Positions 1 through 8,532 are shown, counted from the first letter of the stretch. The stretch is 64,000 nucleotides of DNA from Actinoallomurus soli (GCF_024055715.1 NZ_JAMXMV010000001.1:372001-436000); one strand, 5' to 3'. Notes: generated by a model from the sequence alone, not told the origin. A program made the numbers and translations.

Positions 1-1079
1 ATCGTGATGCCGACGCCGTCGAAGAAGTGACCGAGCCGCTCGCCGAGCGCCGCGCCGCCCGAGACGGCGTGGGTGACGCGGCCGCCGATCGCGGCGCGCA
101 GCTTGCCGTACACCAGCTTGTCGAACAGAGCGTGCTTGAGCCGCAGCCCGAGCCCGGGGGAGTCGGCCCGGCTGTAGGCGATCGCGGTGTCCGCCGCGAT
201 CCGGAAGATCTTGCCCTTGCCGTCGGCGTTGGCCTTCTGCTCGGCGCCGATGTAGACCTTCTCGAAAACGCGGGGCACCGCGAGCAGGAAGGTCGGCTCG
301 AACGACGCGAGGTCGTCGACGATGTGCGCCATGTCGGCGGTGTGCCCGAGCGTCACGCCGGCCTCGACGCAGCCGACCTGGATGAGCCGCGCGAAGACGT
401 GGGCGAGCGGCAGGAACAGCAGCGTCGAGCCGCTCTTCAGGCCGAACACCTCCGTCAGCGCGCCCTCGGTGACGTTCCGCGCGGTCGCGAGCAGGTTGGA
501 GTGGGTGATCTCGCAGCCCTTGGGGCGGCCGGTCGTGCCCGAGGTGTAGATGATCGTGGCCAGGTCCGCGGCGGCCCGCGACTCACGCCGCTCCGTCAGG
601 TCCTCATCGGAGCCCGCGCCGCTCGGCAGGTCGTCCATCCGCCAGACGTTCGCCAGCTCCGGCAGGCGGTCCCGGACCGTCTCGACCGCCTTGGCGTGCT
701 CGTCCGTCTCGACGAAGACGCCCTTGGCCCCGGAGTCGCCGACGATCCACTCGATCTGCGAGGCCGAGGACGTCTCGTAGATCGGCACGGTAATGCCGCC
801 GGCCGCCCAGATGGCGTAGTCGGCGACGGTCCATTCGTACCGGGTGCGGGACATGAGCGCGACGCGGTCGCCCGGCTCGATGCCGGCCGCGACCAGACCC
901 CTGGCGACCTCGCCGACCGCGTCGGCGAACTCGCGCGCGGTGACGTCCCGCCACCCCGATCCGGACTTGCGCCGGATGACGACGCGATCCGGCTCTTGGG
1001 CGGCCCGGGAGAAGATCGTGTCGGTGAGATTGGCCGAGTCGGCGATCGTCACCTGTGCGGGAACGCTGTACTCGCGCAC
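1..1079 (-). CDS. Long-chain acyl-CoA synthetase (AMP-binding), C-terminal part outside window
   Basis: This gene activates fatty acids to acyl-CoA through an acyl-adenylate. Reading leftwards from a GTG at 1079, the frame stays open to the window edge (359 codons). The P-loop-like AMP-binding signature YTSGTTGRPKG is visible near residue 180, and the order of conserved blocks (RVALMSRTRYEW, then LFLPLAHVFAR) fits FadD15-type synthetases of about 600 residues. The GTG follows a good GAGGAG ribosome site. The first and third of these points are seen; substrate preference is not predictable. A short inverted repeat about 40 bp upstream may be its operator. Confidence 0.93.
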   Translation of the reverse strand, partial: MREYSVPAQVTIADSANLTDTIFSRAAQEPDRVVIRRKSGSGWRDVTAREFADAVGEVARGLVAAGIEPGDRVALMSRTRYEWTVADYAIWAAGGITVPIYETSSASQIEWIVGDSGAKGVFVETDEHAKAVETVRDRLPELANVWRMDDLPSGAGSDEDLTERRESRAAADLATIIYTSGTTGRPKGCEITHSNLLATARNVTEGALTEVFGLKSGSTLLFLPLAHVFARLIQVGCVEAGVTLGHTADMAHIVDDLASFEPTFLLAVPRVFEKVYIGAEQKANADGKGKIFRIAADTAIAYSRADSPGLGLRLKHALFDKLVYGKLRAAIGGRVTHAVSGGAALGERLGHFFDGVGIT

Positions 1080-1118
1080 GACTACTCCTCAGCTGGTACG
1101 GCGGGCATTCGCACGGAC

Positions 1119-1147
1119 GCTACCGCTTCAAGATACTGGTCGGTAGC
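1119..1147. promoter_or_regulatory. Inverted repeat upstream of acyl-CoA synthetase, possible operator
   Basis: GCTACCG at 1119-1125 is repeated in inverse at 1141-1147, leaving 15 bases between the arms. It lies 40 bp upstream of the acyl-CoA synthetase start. Such spacing fits a dimeric regulator site, but no regulator is encoded nearby and the assignment is inference. Confidence 0.3.
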
Positions 1148-1372
1148 CTTCGGCGCGGTGACACGTCTCGCATTTCTTCTTACCACGCGTGTAACGACCG
1201 CGTTGATGCGCGTTCGCGCCCGGTCCCGCGCATGCGATAGGGGAAGGAATCGGTAACGACATCGTCCCTTCGGCGCAAACACGTGCCGGACCGGGGGCGT
1301 CGGCGCACGGGCCGGGCCAGAATACGCCTCACCGCGGGTGTCGCGGCGCCGACGCGGGGGGAGGCGAGGTCG

Positions 1373-2056
1373 TTGCTCGAAGTGGTCGCGATGAACGAGG
1401 TGGACGCCGAGGCCGCCGAGACGGGCGGCGCCGACCGCATCATGGCCGTCGCCGACCGGCAGTCCGGCGGCCTGACCCCGGACCCCAAGACCGTCGCCGC
1501 GATGCGCAAGACGACGTCCCTGCCGATCCGGGTCGTGCTCCGGGCCAAGAGCGGCTTCTGCACGACCGAGCCGGAACTCGGACGGCTCTGCCGGACCGCG
1601 GACGCCCACGCCGACGCCGGAGCCGACGGCTTCGTGTTCGGCTTCCTGCACGCCGACCACACCGTCGACCTGTCCGCGACCGCCCGGCTCGCCGACGCGG
1701 TCCTGCCGTTGCCGTGGACGTTCCACCGTGCGATCGACCACGCCGCCGAGCCGGAGGCCGCCTGGCGCACGCTCCGCCTGCTGCGCGGCCTCGACTCCGT
1801 CCTGTGCGCCGGGGCGGCGGGCGGTGTGGGCGCCGGCATGGAGGCGCTGCTGCGCCGGGCCGCCCGGGACGCGCGCCTCATGCTCGTCGGGGGCGGCCTG
1901 CGGCGCCGGCACGTCCCGGCCCTCGCCGCGGCCGGAGTACGGGCCTTCCAGGTCGGCGACGCCGTACGGCCGGTGGGCGGCGGGCCCCAGGCGCCGGTCG
2001 ACGCGGCCCGCGTCCGCGAGTGGCGCACCCTCATCGACGCCGCGGCCGACCACTGA
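1373..2056 (+). CDS. cutC: CutC family protein
   Basis: This is a CutC-like TIM-barrel protein, a family historically linked to copper homeostasis although its biochemical role is unsettled. Family blocks seen are TGGADRI near the N-terminus and TFHRAIDHAAEP in the middle. A TTG at 1373 places LEVVAMNEVDAE at the N-terminus exactly as in CutC proteins (227 residues, family about 240) and follows a G-rich ribosome site. The frame is open from 1283, so a longer product is possible. The gene stands alone, 58 bp before the phosphoesterase gene. Confidence 0.85.
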   Translation: MLEVVAMNEVDAEAAETGGADRIMAVADRQSGGLTPDPKTVAAMRKTTSLPIRVVLRAKSGFCTTEPELGRLCRTADAHADAGADGFVFGFLHADHTVDLSATARLADAVLPLPWTFHRAIDHAAEPEAAWRTLRLLRGLDSVLCAGAAGGVGAGMEALLRRAARDARLMLVGGGLRRRHVPALAAAGVRAFQVGDAVRPVGGGPQAPVDAARVREWRTLIDAAADH

Positions 2057-2114
2057 CCGCGACCGCCGGACCACGGGGATCTGCCGCACGGCCGGTGGGT
2101 CTTACAGTTGGCGC

Positions 2115-2882
2115 ATGCGGGTTCATGTGGTCAGCGACGTGCACGGGCGGGCCGACGCGCTCGCCGTGGCGGGTGACGGCGCCGACGCGTTCGTCTGTCT
2201 CGGCGACCTCGTCCTGTTCATCGACTACGACGACCACGCCAAGGGCATCTTCGCCGAGCTGTTCGGCGCGGAGCACGCCTCGACGTTCATCGAACTCCGC
2301 ACCCAGAAGCGCTTCGACGAGGCACGGGAGTTCTCCCGCTCGATGTGGGCGACGCTGGAGGGCGACGCCGGGCCGTACATCGAGGCCGCCGTACGCCGGC
2401 AGTACAAGGAGTTGTTCGGCGCGATGCCGACGCCCGCGTACCTCACCTACGGCAACGTCGACATCCCCCGGCTGTGGGCGGAGAGCCTGCGGCCCGGCCA
2501 GCGGGTCCTCGACGGCGAGACCGTCGAGATCGGCGGCCTGCGCTTCGGGTTCGTCGGCGGCGGGCTGCGCACGGAGTACCGCACCCCCTACGAGCTCGAC
2601 GACGAGGTCTTCGCCGCCAAGGTCGCGGCGGTCGGCGCGGTCGACGTGCTGTGCTGCCACATCCCGCCGGCCGTTCCCGAACTGCTGTACGACACCGTCG
2701 CCCGGCGGTTCGAGCGCGGCAGCGAGGCGGTCCTTCGCGCGATCCGGGAAACGCAGCCGAGGTACGCGCTGTTCGGCCACGTCCATCAGCCGCTCGTCCG
2801 CCGCACCCGCATCGGCCGCACCGAATGCGTCAACGTCGGGCACTTCCGCGCGCGCGGGGTTCCGTACGTATTGGAGTTCTAG
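2115..2882 (+). CDS. Metallophosphoesterase
   Basis: The 255-residue product has all calcineurin-like phosphoesterase blocks in order: VSDVHGR at the N-terminus, LGDLV, YGNVD, CCHIPP and FGHVHQP. These residues ligate the two metal ions in this family, so hydrolysis of a phosphomono- or diester is expected; the natural substrate cannot be told. No signal peptide is visible, so it should be cytoplasmic. The ATG at 2115 starts directly with the beta strand carrying the first motif. Confidence 0.88.
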   Translation: MRVHVVSDVHGRADALAVAGDGADAFVCLGDLVLFIDYDDHAKGIFAELFGAEHASTFIELRTQKRFDEAREFSRSMWATLEGDAGPYIEAAVRRQYKELFGAMPTPAYLTYGNVDIPRLWAESLRPGQRVLDGETVEIGGLRFGFVGGGLRTEYRTPYELDDEVFAAKVAAVGAVDVLCCHIPPAVPELLYDTVARRFERGSEAVLRAIRETQPRYALFGHVHQPLVRRTRIGRTECVNVGHFRARGVPYVLEF

Positions 2883-2956
2883 CGACTACGCTCCGCTCAA
2901 GGCGAAGCGCCGCGCCCAATTCTCGCCCGGAAGAAAGTCGAAAGAAGGAAACGCCG

Positions 2957-3391
2957 ATGGCGGACCGTACCAGCTCCAGCATCACCATCAAGGCGGAAAA
3001 GCCAGAGATCATGGCGGTCATAGCCGATTTCGCGGAATACCCTGAATGGGCGGAAGGGATCACCGCGGCCGAGGTCGTCGTCACCGGAGACGACGGCCGC
3101 CCCGAACACGTGCGGATCACGCTGGAGGCTGGGCCGATCAAGGACACCTATGTCCTGGCCTACGACTGGGACGACGATGAAGCGGTGCACTGGCACCTCG
3201 CGGAGCGCGGCACCATGCTGACCGGCATGACCGGCGCCTACCGCCTCGCCGAGCACGACGGCGAGACCGAGGTGACGTACGAACTCGCCGTCGACGTGCG
3301 CCTTCCCATGATCGGCATGGTCAAGCGCAAGGCGGAGAAGCGCATCATCGACACGGCCCTCAAAGGGCTGAAGCGGCGCGTCGAGGGATAG
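2957..3391 (+). CDS. SRPBCC (START/Bet v1-like) family protein
   Basis: This 144-residue protein has the polyketide cyclase/dehydrase SRPBCC fold pattern: an N-terminal strand, the PEIMAVIADFAEYPEWAEGI helix-loop segment, a set of strands and the long C-terminal helix around KRKAEKRIIDTALKGLKRR. Members bind hydrophobic ligands; none is known for this one. An orthologue sits before the DUF5304-type gene and glucokinase in Streptomyces (from memory). An AAGGAA ribosome site precedes the ATG at 2957. Confidence 0.85.
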   Translation: MADRTSSSITIKAEKPEIMAVIADFAEYPEWAEGITAAEVVVTGDDGRPEHVRITLEAGPIKDTYVLAYDWDDDEAVHWHLAERGTMLTGMTGAYRLAEHDGETEVTYELAVDVRLPMIGMVKRKAEKRIIDTALKGLKRRVEG

Positions 3392-3507
3392 GCATGCGAC
3401 GGGCACCGAAGGCAGGCGCGGCCCCGGCCGCCGCGGACACCCCGTGGCGCGCGCGACCCCTCCGAGACGGTACGGTTTCACGCCGAACGATAGGTAGATG
3501 ATGACCA

Positions 3508-3858
3508 ATGAGTGAGCAGCCACCATCCGTGCTGTACGAGGCCGTGCGTCTCGTCGACACGATCCGCCGGCGCTTCAACGCCGGCGGCACGTCAAAGGAC
3601 GACGTGTGGAGCGAGGCCACGAGCGAGGCGTGGGGCGACCACTTCGCGACCGGCGCGCCGGAGTGCCGCTACTGCCCGGTGTGCCGGGCGATCGCGGCGT
3701 CCCGCGAGTCCGGCCCGGAGGTCCTCTCCCACGTGATGGCGGCGGGTGAGCAGCTCTACTCGGCGGTCCGTGAGGCGATGGCAGGGTTCGAGCGCACGCG
3801 GCCGCGCCCCGACGCGGCGGGCGACGACCCGGCGAGCGCCGGCACGGCGACGGGTTGA
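3508..3858 (+). CDS. DUF5304-like conserved actinobacterial protein
   Basis: The function of this 116-residue protein is unknown. It carries a cysteine cluster, ECRYCPVCR, near residue 53 that could bind zinc or another metal. The remainder is helical, and the C-terminus is a disordered tail rich in Ala, Pro and Asp. It precedes glucokinase by 16 bp, so the two are probably co-transcribed. A possible -10 element (TAGGTA, around 3491-3496) lies just upstream of the ATG. Confidence 0.8.
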   Translation: MSEQPPSVLYEAVRLVDTIRRRFNAGGTSKDDVWSEATSEAWGDHFATGAPECRYCPVCRAIAASRESGPEVLSHVMAAGEQLYSAVREAMAGFERTRPRPDAAGDDPASAGTATG

Positions 3859-3874
3859 CGGAGGAGAAGCGTCC

Positions 3875-4822
3875 ATGACGCTGACCATTGGTGTGGATGT
3901 CGGTGGTACGAAGGTCGCCGCCGGCGTGGTCGACGACCGTGGGCGAATCCTGGACAAGGTACGTCGCCCGACGCCCTCGACCAGCCCGCACGAGACGGCG
4001 CGGGTGATCGCGGAGGTCGTCGAGCTCCTCAAGAGCCGCTTCGGCGAGGTCGAGGCGGTCGGTCTCGGCGCCGCCGGGTTCGTGGACGAGAGCCGCGCGA
4101 CCGTGCTCTTCGCCCCGAACCTCGCCTGGCGCGACGAGCCCATCAAGAAGAAGGTCGAGGGCGAGGTCGGCCTGCCCGTCGTCGTGGAGAACGACGGGAA
4201 CGCCATCGCCTGGGGCGAGGCGAAGTTCGGCGCCGGCCGCGGCGAGGACCACATGATCCTCGTCGCCCTCGGCACCGGCATCGGCGGCGGGCTGGTCCTC
4301 GGCGGCGAGCTCTACCGAGGACGTTTCGGCATCGGCGCCGAGTTCGGCCACTACCGGGTCGTCCCCGACGGCCGGCGCTGCGGGTGCGGCAACCGCGGCT
4401 GCTGGGAGCAGTACGCCTCCGGCAACGCCCTGGTCGCCGAGGCCCGTGAGATCGCCCGCGTATCCCCGGCGCTCGCCGGCCGGCTGCTCGAACTGGGCGA
4501 CGGCAGGCCCGAGGGGATCAGCGGCCCGGAGATCACCGAGGCGGCACGCGAGGGCGACAGCGCGGCGCTGGAGTGCTTCCGCACGATCGCCCACTGGGTC
4601 GGGCAGGGGCTCGCCGACCTCGCGGCCATCCTCGATCCCGGGGCGTTCGTCATCGGCGGCGGCCTGTCGGAGGCGGGCGACCTGCTGCTCGAACCGACGC
4701 GGGCGGCCTTCGAGAACGCCCTGACCGGCCGGGGTCACCGCACGTTCGCCGACATCAGGATCGCCGAGCTCGGCCCGGACGCCGGCATCGTGGGCGCCGC
4801 CGACCTGGCCCGCTCCCGTTAG
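3875..4822 (+). CDS. glk: ROK family glucokinase
   Basis: This enzyme phosphorylates glucose to glucose 6-phosphate with ATP. The N-terminal phosphate-binding block is IGVDVGGTKVAAGVVD, the sugar-site block ENDGNAIAWGE follows, and the ROK zinc motif CGCGNRGCWEQYASG is near residue 170. Its 315 residues match actinobacterial GlkA. In Streptomyces the orthologue mediates carbon catabolite repression; the same role here is inference. A GGAGGAG ribosome site lies 7-10 bases before the ATG. Confidence 0.95.
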   Translation: MTLTIGVDVGGTKVAAGVVDDRGRILDKVRRPTPSTSPHETARVIAEVVELLKSRFGEVEAVGLGAAGFVDESRATVLFAPNLAWRDEPIKKKVEGEVGLPVVVENDGNAIAWGEAKFGAGRGEDHMILVALGTGIGGGLVLGGELYRGRFGIGAEFGHYRVVPDGRRCGCGNRGCWEQYASGNALVAEAREIARVSPALAGRLLELGDGRPEGISGPEITEAAREGDSAALECFRTIAHWVGQGLADLAAILDPGAFVIGGGLSEAGDLLLEPTRAAFENALTGRGHRTFADIRIAELGPDAGIVGAADLARSR

Positions 4823-4826
4823 CGGC

Positions 4827-5528
4827 GTGGTCGTCAGGCTCGTCAGCTACAACATCCGGTCGATGCGGGACGACCGGGCGGCGCTCGTCCGCGTCGTCCG
4901 GCGGCTGCGGCCGGACATCCTGTGCGTGCAGGAGGCTCCGCGCTTCCAGTTCTGGCGGCACCGGCGGATCTGGCTCGCCCGGCGTGCGGCGCTCGGCCCG
5001 GTGGCACTGCGGCGCGGTCGCGTCGCCGGGCTGCAGCTGTACGCCGGGGCGCGGGCCACCGCGCTCGACGGGCGGCACCGCCTGCTGTCACCCGTGCCGG
5101 ACATGCACCAGCGCGGCCTCGCGGTCGCGCTGTTCGACGTCCGCGGCGTCCGCCTGGTCGCCGCGAGCGTCCACCTCGACCTCGCCGCCGAGCCGCGCCG
5201 CCGGCACGCCGAGGAGATCATCGAAGAGCTCGACCGCGTCCGTACGGAGACCGGCGCGCCGGTGGTCGTGGCCGGGGACGTCAACGAGGAGGCCGGAGAG
5301 GCGGCCTGGGACCTCCTGGCCGGGCGCTTCCAGGACGCGGGCGCGGTCGCGCCGTACGGGCTCCGGGAGACCTTCAGCGCGGCGAACCCGGCGCGCCGGA
5401 TCGACGGCGTGTTCGCGGACGAGGGCATCGAGGTCCTCCGGTGCGGGGTGCCCGACGACCCCGAGCTCCTCGCCGACTACCCGGCGGCCACCGACCACCG
5501 CCCCGTCCTCGCCGAACTGCGGATCTGA
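4827..5528 (+). CDS. Endonuclease/exonuclease/phosphatase family protein
   Basis: The 233-residue product shows the EEP superfamily pattern: SYNIRSMRDD at the start, ILCVQEAPR with the metal-binding Glu, VAGDVNEEAG with the catalytic Asp/Asn pair, and a terminal ATDHRPVLAEL with the general-base His. Substrates in this superfamily range from DNA to phosphoinositides, so the reaction is unknown. The GTG at 4827 is four bases after the glucokinase stop, suggesting translational coupling. Confidence 0.85.
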   Translation: MVVRLVSYNIRSMRDDRAALVRVVRRLRPDILCVQEAPRFQFWRHRRIWLARRAALGPVALRRGRVAGLQLYAGARATALDGRHRLLSPVPDMHQRGLAVALFDVRGVRLVAASVHLDLAAEPRRRHAEEIIEELDRVRTETGAPVVVAGDVNEEAGEAAWDLLAGRFQDAGAVAPYGLRETFSAANPARRIDGVFADEGIEVLRCGVPDDPELLADYPAATDHRPVLAELRI

Positions 5529-5589
5529 CGGCCGCGCGGCGCCGCGCAGAGGACGGCACGCGCAGAGGACGGCGCCGCTTGGACGATGC

Positions 5590-6291
5590 TCAGACGACGG
5601 CGCCGTCGTCGTCCGGGGGATCGTCGCCCATGCGGAGGACGAGGGCGACGAAGCCGCCGATGAAGGCCGCGACCGCGACGAACGCCGCCCAGCTCGGGAC
5701 GCTCCAGCCGAGGAACACCGACAGCACCAGGTACACCGGCCCGCCGAGCAGCGCGATCCACGCGAACCGCGTCATCGGGTCCGCCTTCGGGAGCGGCGGC
5801 GGGGGAGGTGGAACGAAGTGCTCCTCCTCGTCCTCGGACGCGGGCTTGACGACCCGGGCCGTGGCGGTGCGCTCCGATCCGGAGTCCTCCAGCGCCGGTC
5901 CGGCGGTGTCCTCGGGACCGTCGTCGAGGTTCTCCTCGGCGGGCCATGGGGTCTCGCCGTCGATCGCCGGCAGGTCGAAGCCCGCTACGATCTCGGCGAA
6001 GATCTCATCCTCGTCGCGCGAGGCCGCGTAGTCGGCGCGCAGCTCGGGGAGGCGTCTCTCCAGGATGTCCTCGGCCGCCTGCCTGGCCTCCGCGTCGGCG
6101 TACAGCCGGTCGGTGGGCTCCTCGGGCAGCCGCACGTCGAGGTAGCCGCCGGTCGTGCCCGGCGCCGGGGCGGCGTAGGCCGCGATGCCCGCCTCCCGGA
6201 GAGCGGACAGCATCGCGTCGGCGAGCTGCGGAGTCAGGTCGGCGAGCGGGACGTACGCGTCCGCCGTGAGCCCGTTTCCCCGTCGGCTCAT
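5590..6291 (-). CDS. DUF308-like membrane protein
   Basis: This 233-residue protein has a soluble acidic N-terminal part (about residues 1-165), a proline run followed by LPKAD, and two hydrophobic segments near the C-terminus (around WIALLGGPVYLVLSVFLGW and AAFVAVAAFIGGFVALVL), ending in an acidic tail. This organisation fits DUF308-type membrane proteins of unknown function. The ATG at 6291 (MSRRGNGLTADAY) is preferred because upstream codons lack coding character, although the frame is open to 6507. Confidence 0.7.
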   Translation of the reverse strand: MSRRGNGLTADAYVPLADLTPQLADAMLSALREAGIAAYAAPAPGTTGGYLDVRLPEEPTDRLYADAEARQAAEDILERRLPELRADYAASRDEDEIFAEIVAGFDLPAIDGETPWPAEENLDDGPEDTAGPALEDSGSERTATARVVKPASEDEEEHFVPPPPPPLPKADPMTRFAWIALLGGPVYLVLSVFLGWSVPSWAAFVAVAAFIGGFVALVLRMGDDPPDDDGAVV

Positions 6292-6495
6292 ACCCCGGTC
6301 TCCCGTCGCATCCTGGCCAGGCCGTCGTGCGGCACGTCGGTCGCGTGCGACCGGACGTCCGGCGTCAACGCCATGGCGCCTCCCCTCGAAACTGCCATCG
6401 GCCGACGCTTCAAAGATGAGCCTACGGCCCCCGCGCCGCGCAAGGACGAAAACGTGCCGTGTGTGGATGTGGGTGTGTCCGGCGTGAGATGGGAA

Positions 6496-6508
6496 GATGA
6501 TTATCATC
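6496..6508. promoter_or_regulatory. Perfect 13-bp palindrome overlapping the plsC start
   Basis: GATGATTATCATC is a perfect palindrome around the central T at 6502, in an AT-richer patch between divergent genes. The sequence resembles Fur/Zur-family operators in composition, but spacing and arms are not a clear match to any named box. It covers the ATG at 6497. Confidence 0.4.
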
Positions 6509-7321
6509 CCACGGACGGGTGAACGGCAGGGGGTAAGGAAAGGCGGGGCGTTGTTCTACTGGGTCGTCAAGGCCATCTTGGGTCCCATTCTCTACCTGGT
6601 CTGGCGGCCGCGCGCGTATGGGACACGGCACGTTCCGCGGCAGGGTCCGGCCATCCTGGCCGGCAACCACCTCTCCTTCGCCGACCACTTCTTCGGGCCG
6701 CTGCCGCTGCCGCGCAAGGTGACGTTCCTGGCCAAGGCCGAGTACTTCACCGGAACGGGCCTGAAGGGCCTCATCAGCCGGTTGTTCTTCAGCGGCGTCG
6801 GGCAGGTGCCCATCGACCGTACGGGCGGCCGGGCGAGCGAGGCGGCGCTGCGGACCGGGCTGCGGGTCCTGGGTGAGGGGAAGCTGCTCGGCATCTACCC
6901 GGAGGGCACGCGCGCGCCGGACAACCGGCTCTACCGCGGCAAGACGGGCGTGGCCCGGCTCGCCCTCGAGTCCCGGGCGCCGGTCATCCCGATGGCCATG
7001 GTCAACACGTTCGAGCTGATGCCCGCCGGGCGGCCGCTGCCCAAGCTGCGCCCGCGCCCGGAGGTGCGGTTCGGCGAGCCGCTGGACTTCTCGCGGTACT
7101 ACGGCATGGCCCACGACAGGGTCGTGCTGCGCGCGGTCACCGACGAGATCATGCAGGCGATCATGCGGCTGTCCGGCCAGGAGTACGTCGACCGGTACGC
7201 CGCGGACGTCAAGGAGGACGCCGTGACCGGCGGCGAGACCGCGGCGGAGGATCCGGGCGGCGACCTCACCCCGGCGGAAGAGCAGGGTGCCGAGCGCGCA
7301 TCAAACAGCTCGAAGGGCTGA
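6497..7321 (+). CDS. plsC: 1-acyl-sn-glycerol-3-phosphate acyltransferase (PlsC family)
   Basis: This enzyme transfers an acyl chain to lysophosphatidate or a related lipid at the membrane. Four acyltransferase motifs are seen in order: NHLSFAD (catalytic His/Asp), GQVPIDRTGG, YPEGTR and VIPMAMV. A hydrophobic N-terminal segment (FYWVVKAILGPILYLVW) would anchor it. The C-terminal 40 residues are acidic and low complexity. The start is uncertain: the ATG at 6497 lies within a palindrome, and a TTG at 6551 after AAGGAAAGG gives a 256-residue protein that starts at the anchor helix. Confidence 0.9.
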   Translation: MIIIPRTGERQGVRKGGALFYWVVKAILGPILYLVWRPRAYGTRHVPRQGPAILAGNHLSFADHFFGPLPLPRKVTFLAKAEYFTGTGLKGLISRLFFSGVGQVPIDRTGGRASEAALRTGLRVLGEGKLLGIYPEGTRAPDNRLYRGKTGVARLALESRAPVIPMAMVNTFELMPAGRPLPKLRPRPEVRFGEPLDFSRYYGMAHDRVVLRAVTDEIMQAIMRLSGQEYVDRYAADVKEDAVTGGETAAEDPGGDLTPAEEQGAERASNSSKG

Positions 7322-7343
7322 TCAGAGGGGCGGCTTTCCGATA

Positions 7344-7355
7344 TGGTCTAGACCA
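7344..7355. promoter_or_regulatory. DasR-type dre operator upstream of pfkA
   Basis: TGGTCTAGACCA is a perfect 12-bp palindrome and equals the core of the published DasR responsive element (ACTGGTCTAGACCAGT). It lies 99 bp upstream of the phosphofructokinase ATG and about 30 bp upstream of a candidate -35 region. DasR is a GntR-family repressor released by glucosamine 6-phosphate. Binding here is inference. Confidence 0.75.
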
Positions 7356-7386
7356 ATCGGGAGGGTGTGCCCACGGGCGCGCCGCC

Positions 7387-7417
7387 TTCGAAAAGGTCCT
7401 ACCCGCGCCGCTAGGCT
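7387..7417 (+). promoter_or_regulatory. Candidate pfkA promoter
   Basis: TTCGAA (7387-7392) and TAGGCT (7412-7417) are separated by 19 bases. The -10 element is a good match to the primary sigma factor pattern of actinomycetes; the -35 element is weak. Confidence 0.4.
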
Positions 7418-7453
7418 GGCGGGTGAACTCAGGGTTACACAGAGGAGTTGGGC

Positions 7454-8479
7454 ATGCGTGTCGGAGTGCTGACCGGCGGCGGCGACTGCCCCGGGCTGAA
7501 CGCCGTCATCCGCGCCGTTGTCCGCAAGGGCATCCAGGTCTACGGATACGAGTTCGTCGGCTTCCGCGACGGCTGGCGTGGTCCGCTCGAGGGCGACACG
7601 ACGCCGCTCGACGTCCAGGCGGTCCGCGGCATCCTGCCGCGCGGCGGCACCATCCTCGGCTCGTCCCGGACGAACCCGATCAAGATCGAGGGCGGGGTCG
7701 AGCGGATCAAGGACAACCTCGCCGGGCTGGGCGTCGACGCGCTCATCGCCATCGGCGGCGAGGACACGCTCGGCGTGGCGCGTCAGCTGCACGACCGGGG
7801 CGTCAAGGTGGTCGGCGTTCCCAAGACCATCGACAACGACCTCAACGCCACCGACTACACCTTCGGGTTCGACACCGCGGTGAACATCGCGATGGAGGCC
7901 ATCGACCGGCTGCACACCACGGCCGAGTCGCACCACCGCGCGCTGATCTGCGAGGTCATGGGCCGGCACGCGGGCTGGATCGCGCTGCACGCCGGCATGG
8001 CGTCCGGGGCGAACGTCATCCTCATCCCGGAGAAGCCCTTCGACATCGAGAAGGTCTGCGGGTACGTCGAGAGCCGCTTCAAGACGAAGTACGCCCCGAT
8101 CATCGTGGTCGCCGAGGGCGCGCACCCGGTGGACGGCCAGATGGACGTGCAGACGCAGGAGCTCGACGCGTTCGGCCACGTGCGCCTCGGCGGCATCGGC
8201 GAGCGTCTCGCCGCGGAGATCGAGAAGCGCACCGGCAAGGAGGCCCGCACGACGGTCCTCGGCCACATCCAGCGCGGCGGCACCCCGACCGCGTTCGACC
8301 GCGTCCTCGCGACCCGGTTCGGCGTGCACGCCATCGACGCGGTGCACGACGGCGCGTACGGCAAGATGGTCGGCCTGCAGGGCACCGAGATCGTCCGTGT
8401 CGACCTGAGCGCCGCCACCGACGAGCTCAAGACCGTCCCGGTCCAGCGCTACGAAGAGGCCGAGGTCTTCTTCGGCTGA
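7454..8479 (+). CDS. pfkA: 6-phosphofructokinase, PPi-type active-site residues
   Basis: This enzyme phosphorylates fructose 6-phosphate to fructose 1,6-bisphosphate in glycolysis. Seen are the phosphate loop GGGDCPGLNAVIR, the catalytic block PKTIDNDLN and the substrate block MGRHAGWIA. Residues Asp104 and Lys124 fall at the positions where ATP-dependent enzymes have Gly104 and Gly124; Asp/Lys there is the signature of PPi-dependent enzymes such as that of Amycolatopsis methanolica. Donor specificity still needs assay. Length is 341 residues, as in the family. ATG 7454 has AGAGGAG six bases upstream; TTG 7448 is less likely. A dre site precedes it. Confidence 0.95.
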   Translation: MRVGVLTGGGDCPGLNAVIRAVVRKGIQVYGYEFVGFRDGWRGPLEGDTTPLDVQAVRGILPRGGTILGSSRTNPIKIEGGVERIKDNLAGLGVDALIAIGGEDTLGVARQLHDRGVKVVGVPKTIDNDLNATDYTFGFDTAVNIAMEAIDRLHTTAESHHRALICEVMGRHAGWIALHAGMASGANVILIPEKPFDIEKVCGYVESRFKTKYAPIIVVAEGAHPVDGQMDVQTQELDAFGHVRLGGIGERLAAEIEKRTGKEARTTVLGHIQRGGTPTAFDRVLATRFGVHAIDAVHDGAYGKMVGLQGTEIVRVDLSAATDELKTVPVQRYEEAEVFFG

Positions 8480-8502
8480 TCGCCGCGACTCCGTACGACC
8501 GT

Positions 8503-8532
8503 GAGGGCACCGCACGCGCGTGCGGTGCCCTC
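8503..8532 (+). terminator. Hairpin terminator after pfkA
   Basis: A perfect 13-bp stem (GAGGGCACCGCAC and its complement) closes a GCGC loop 23 bp after the pfkA stop. There is no clear T-run, as is common in high-GC actinomycetes. Confidence 0.75.

Noticed and set aside
27-1256. Plus-strand frame at the left end
   Set aside because: It is opposite the acyl-CoA synthetase, whose motifs are unambiguous.
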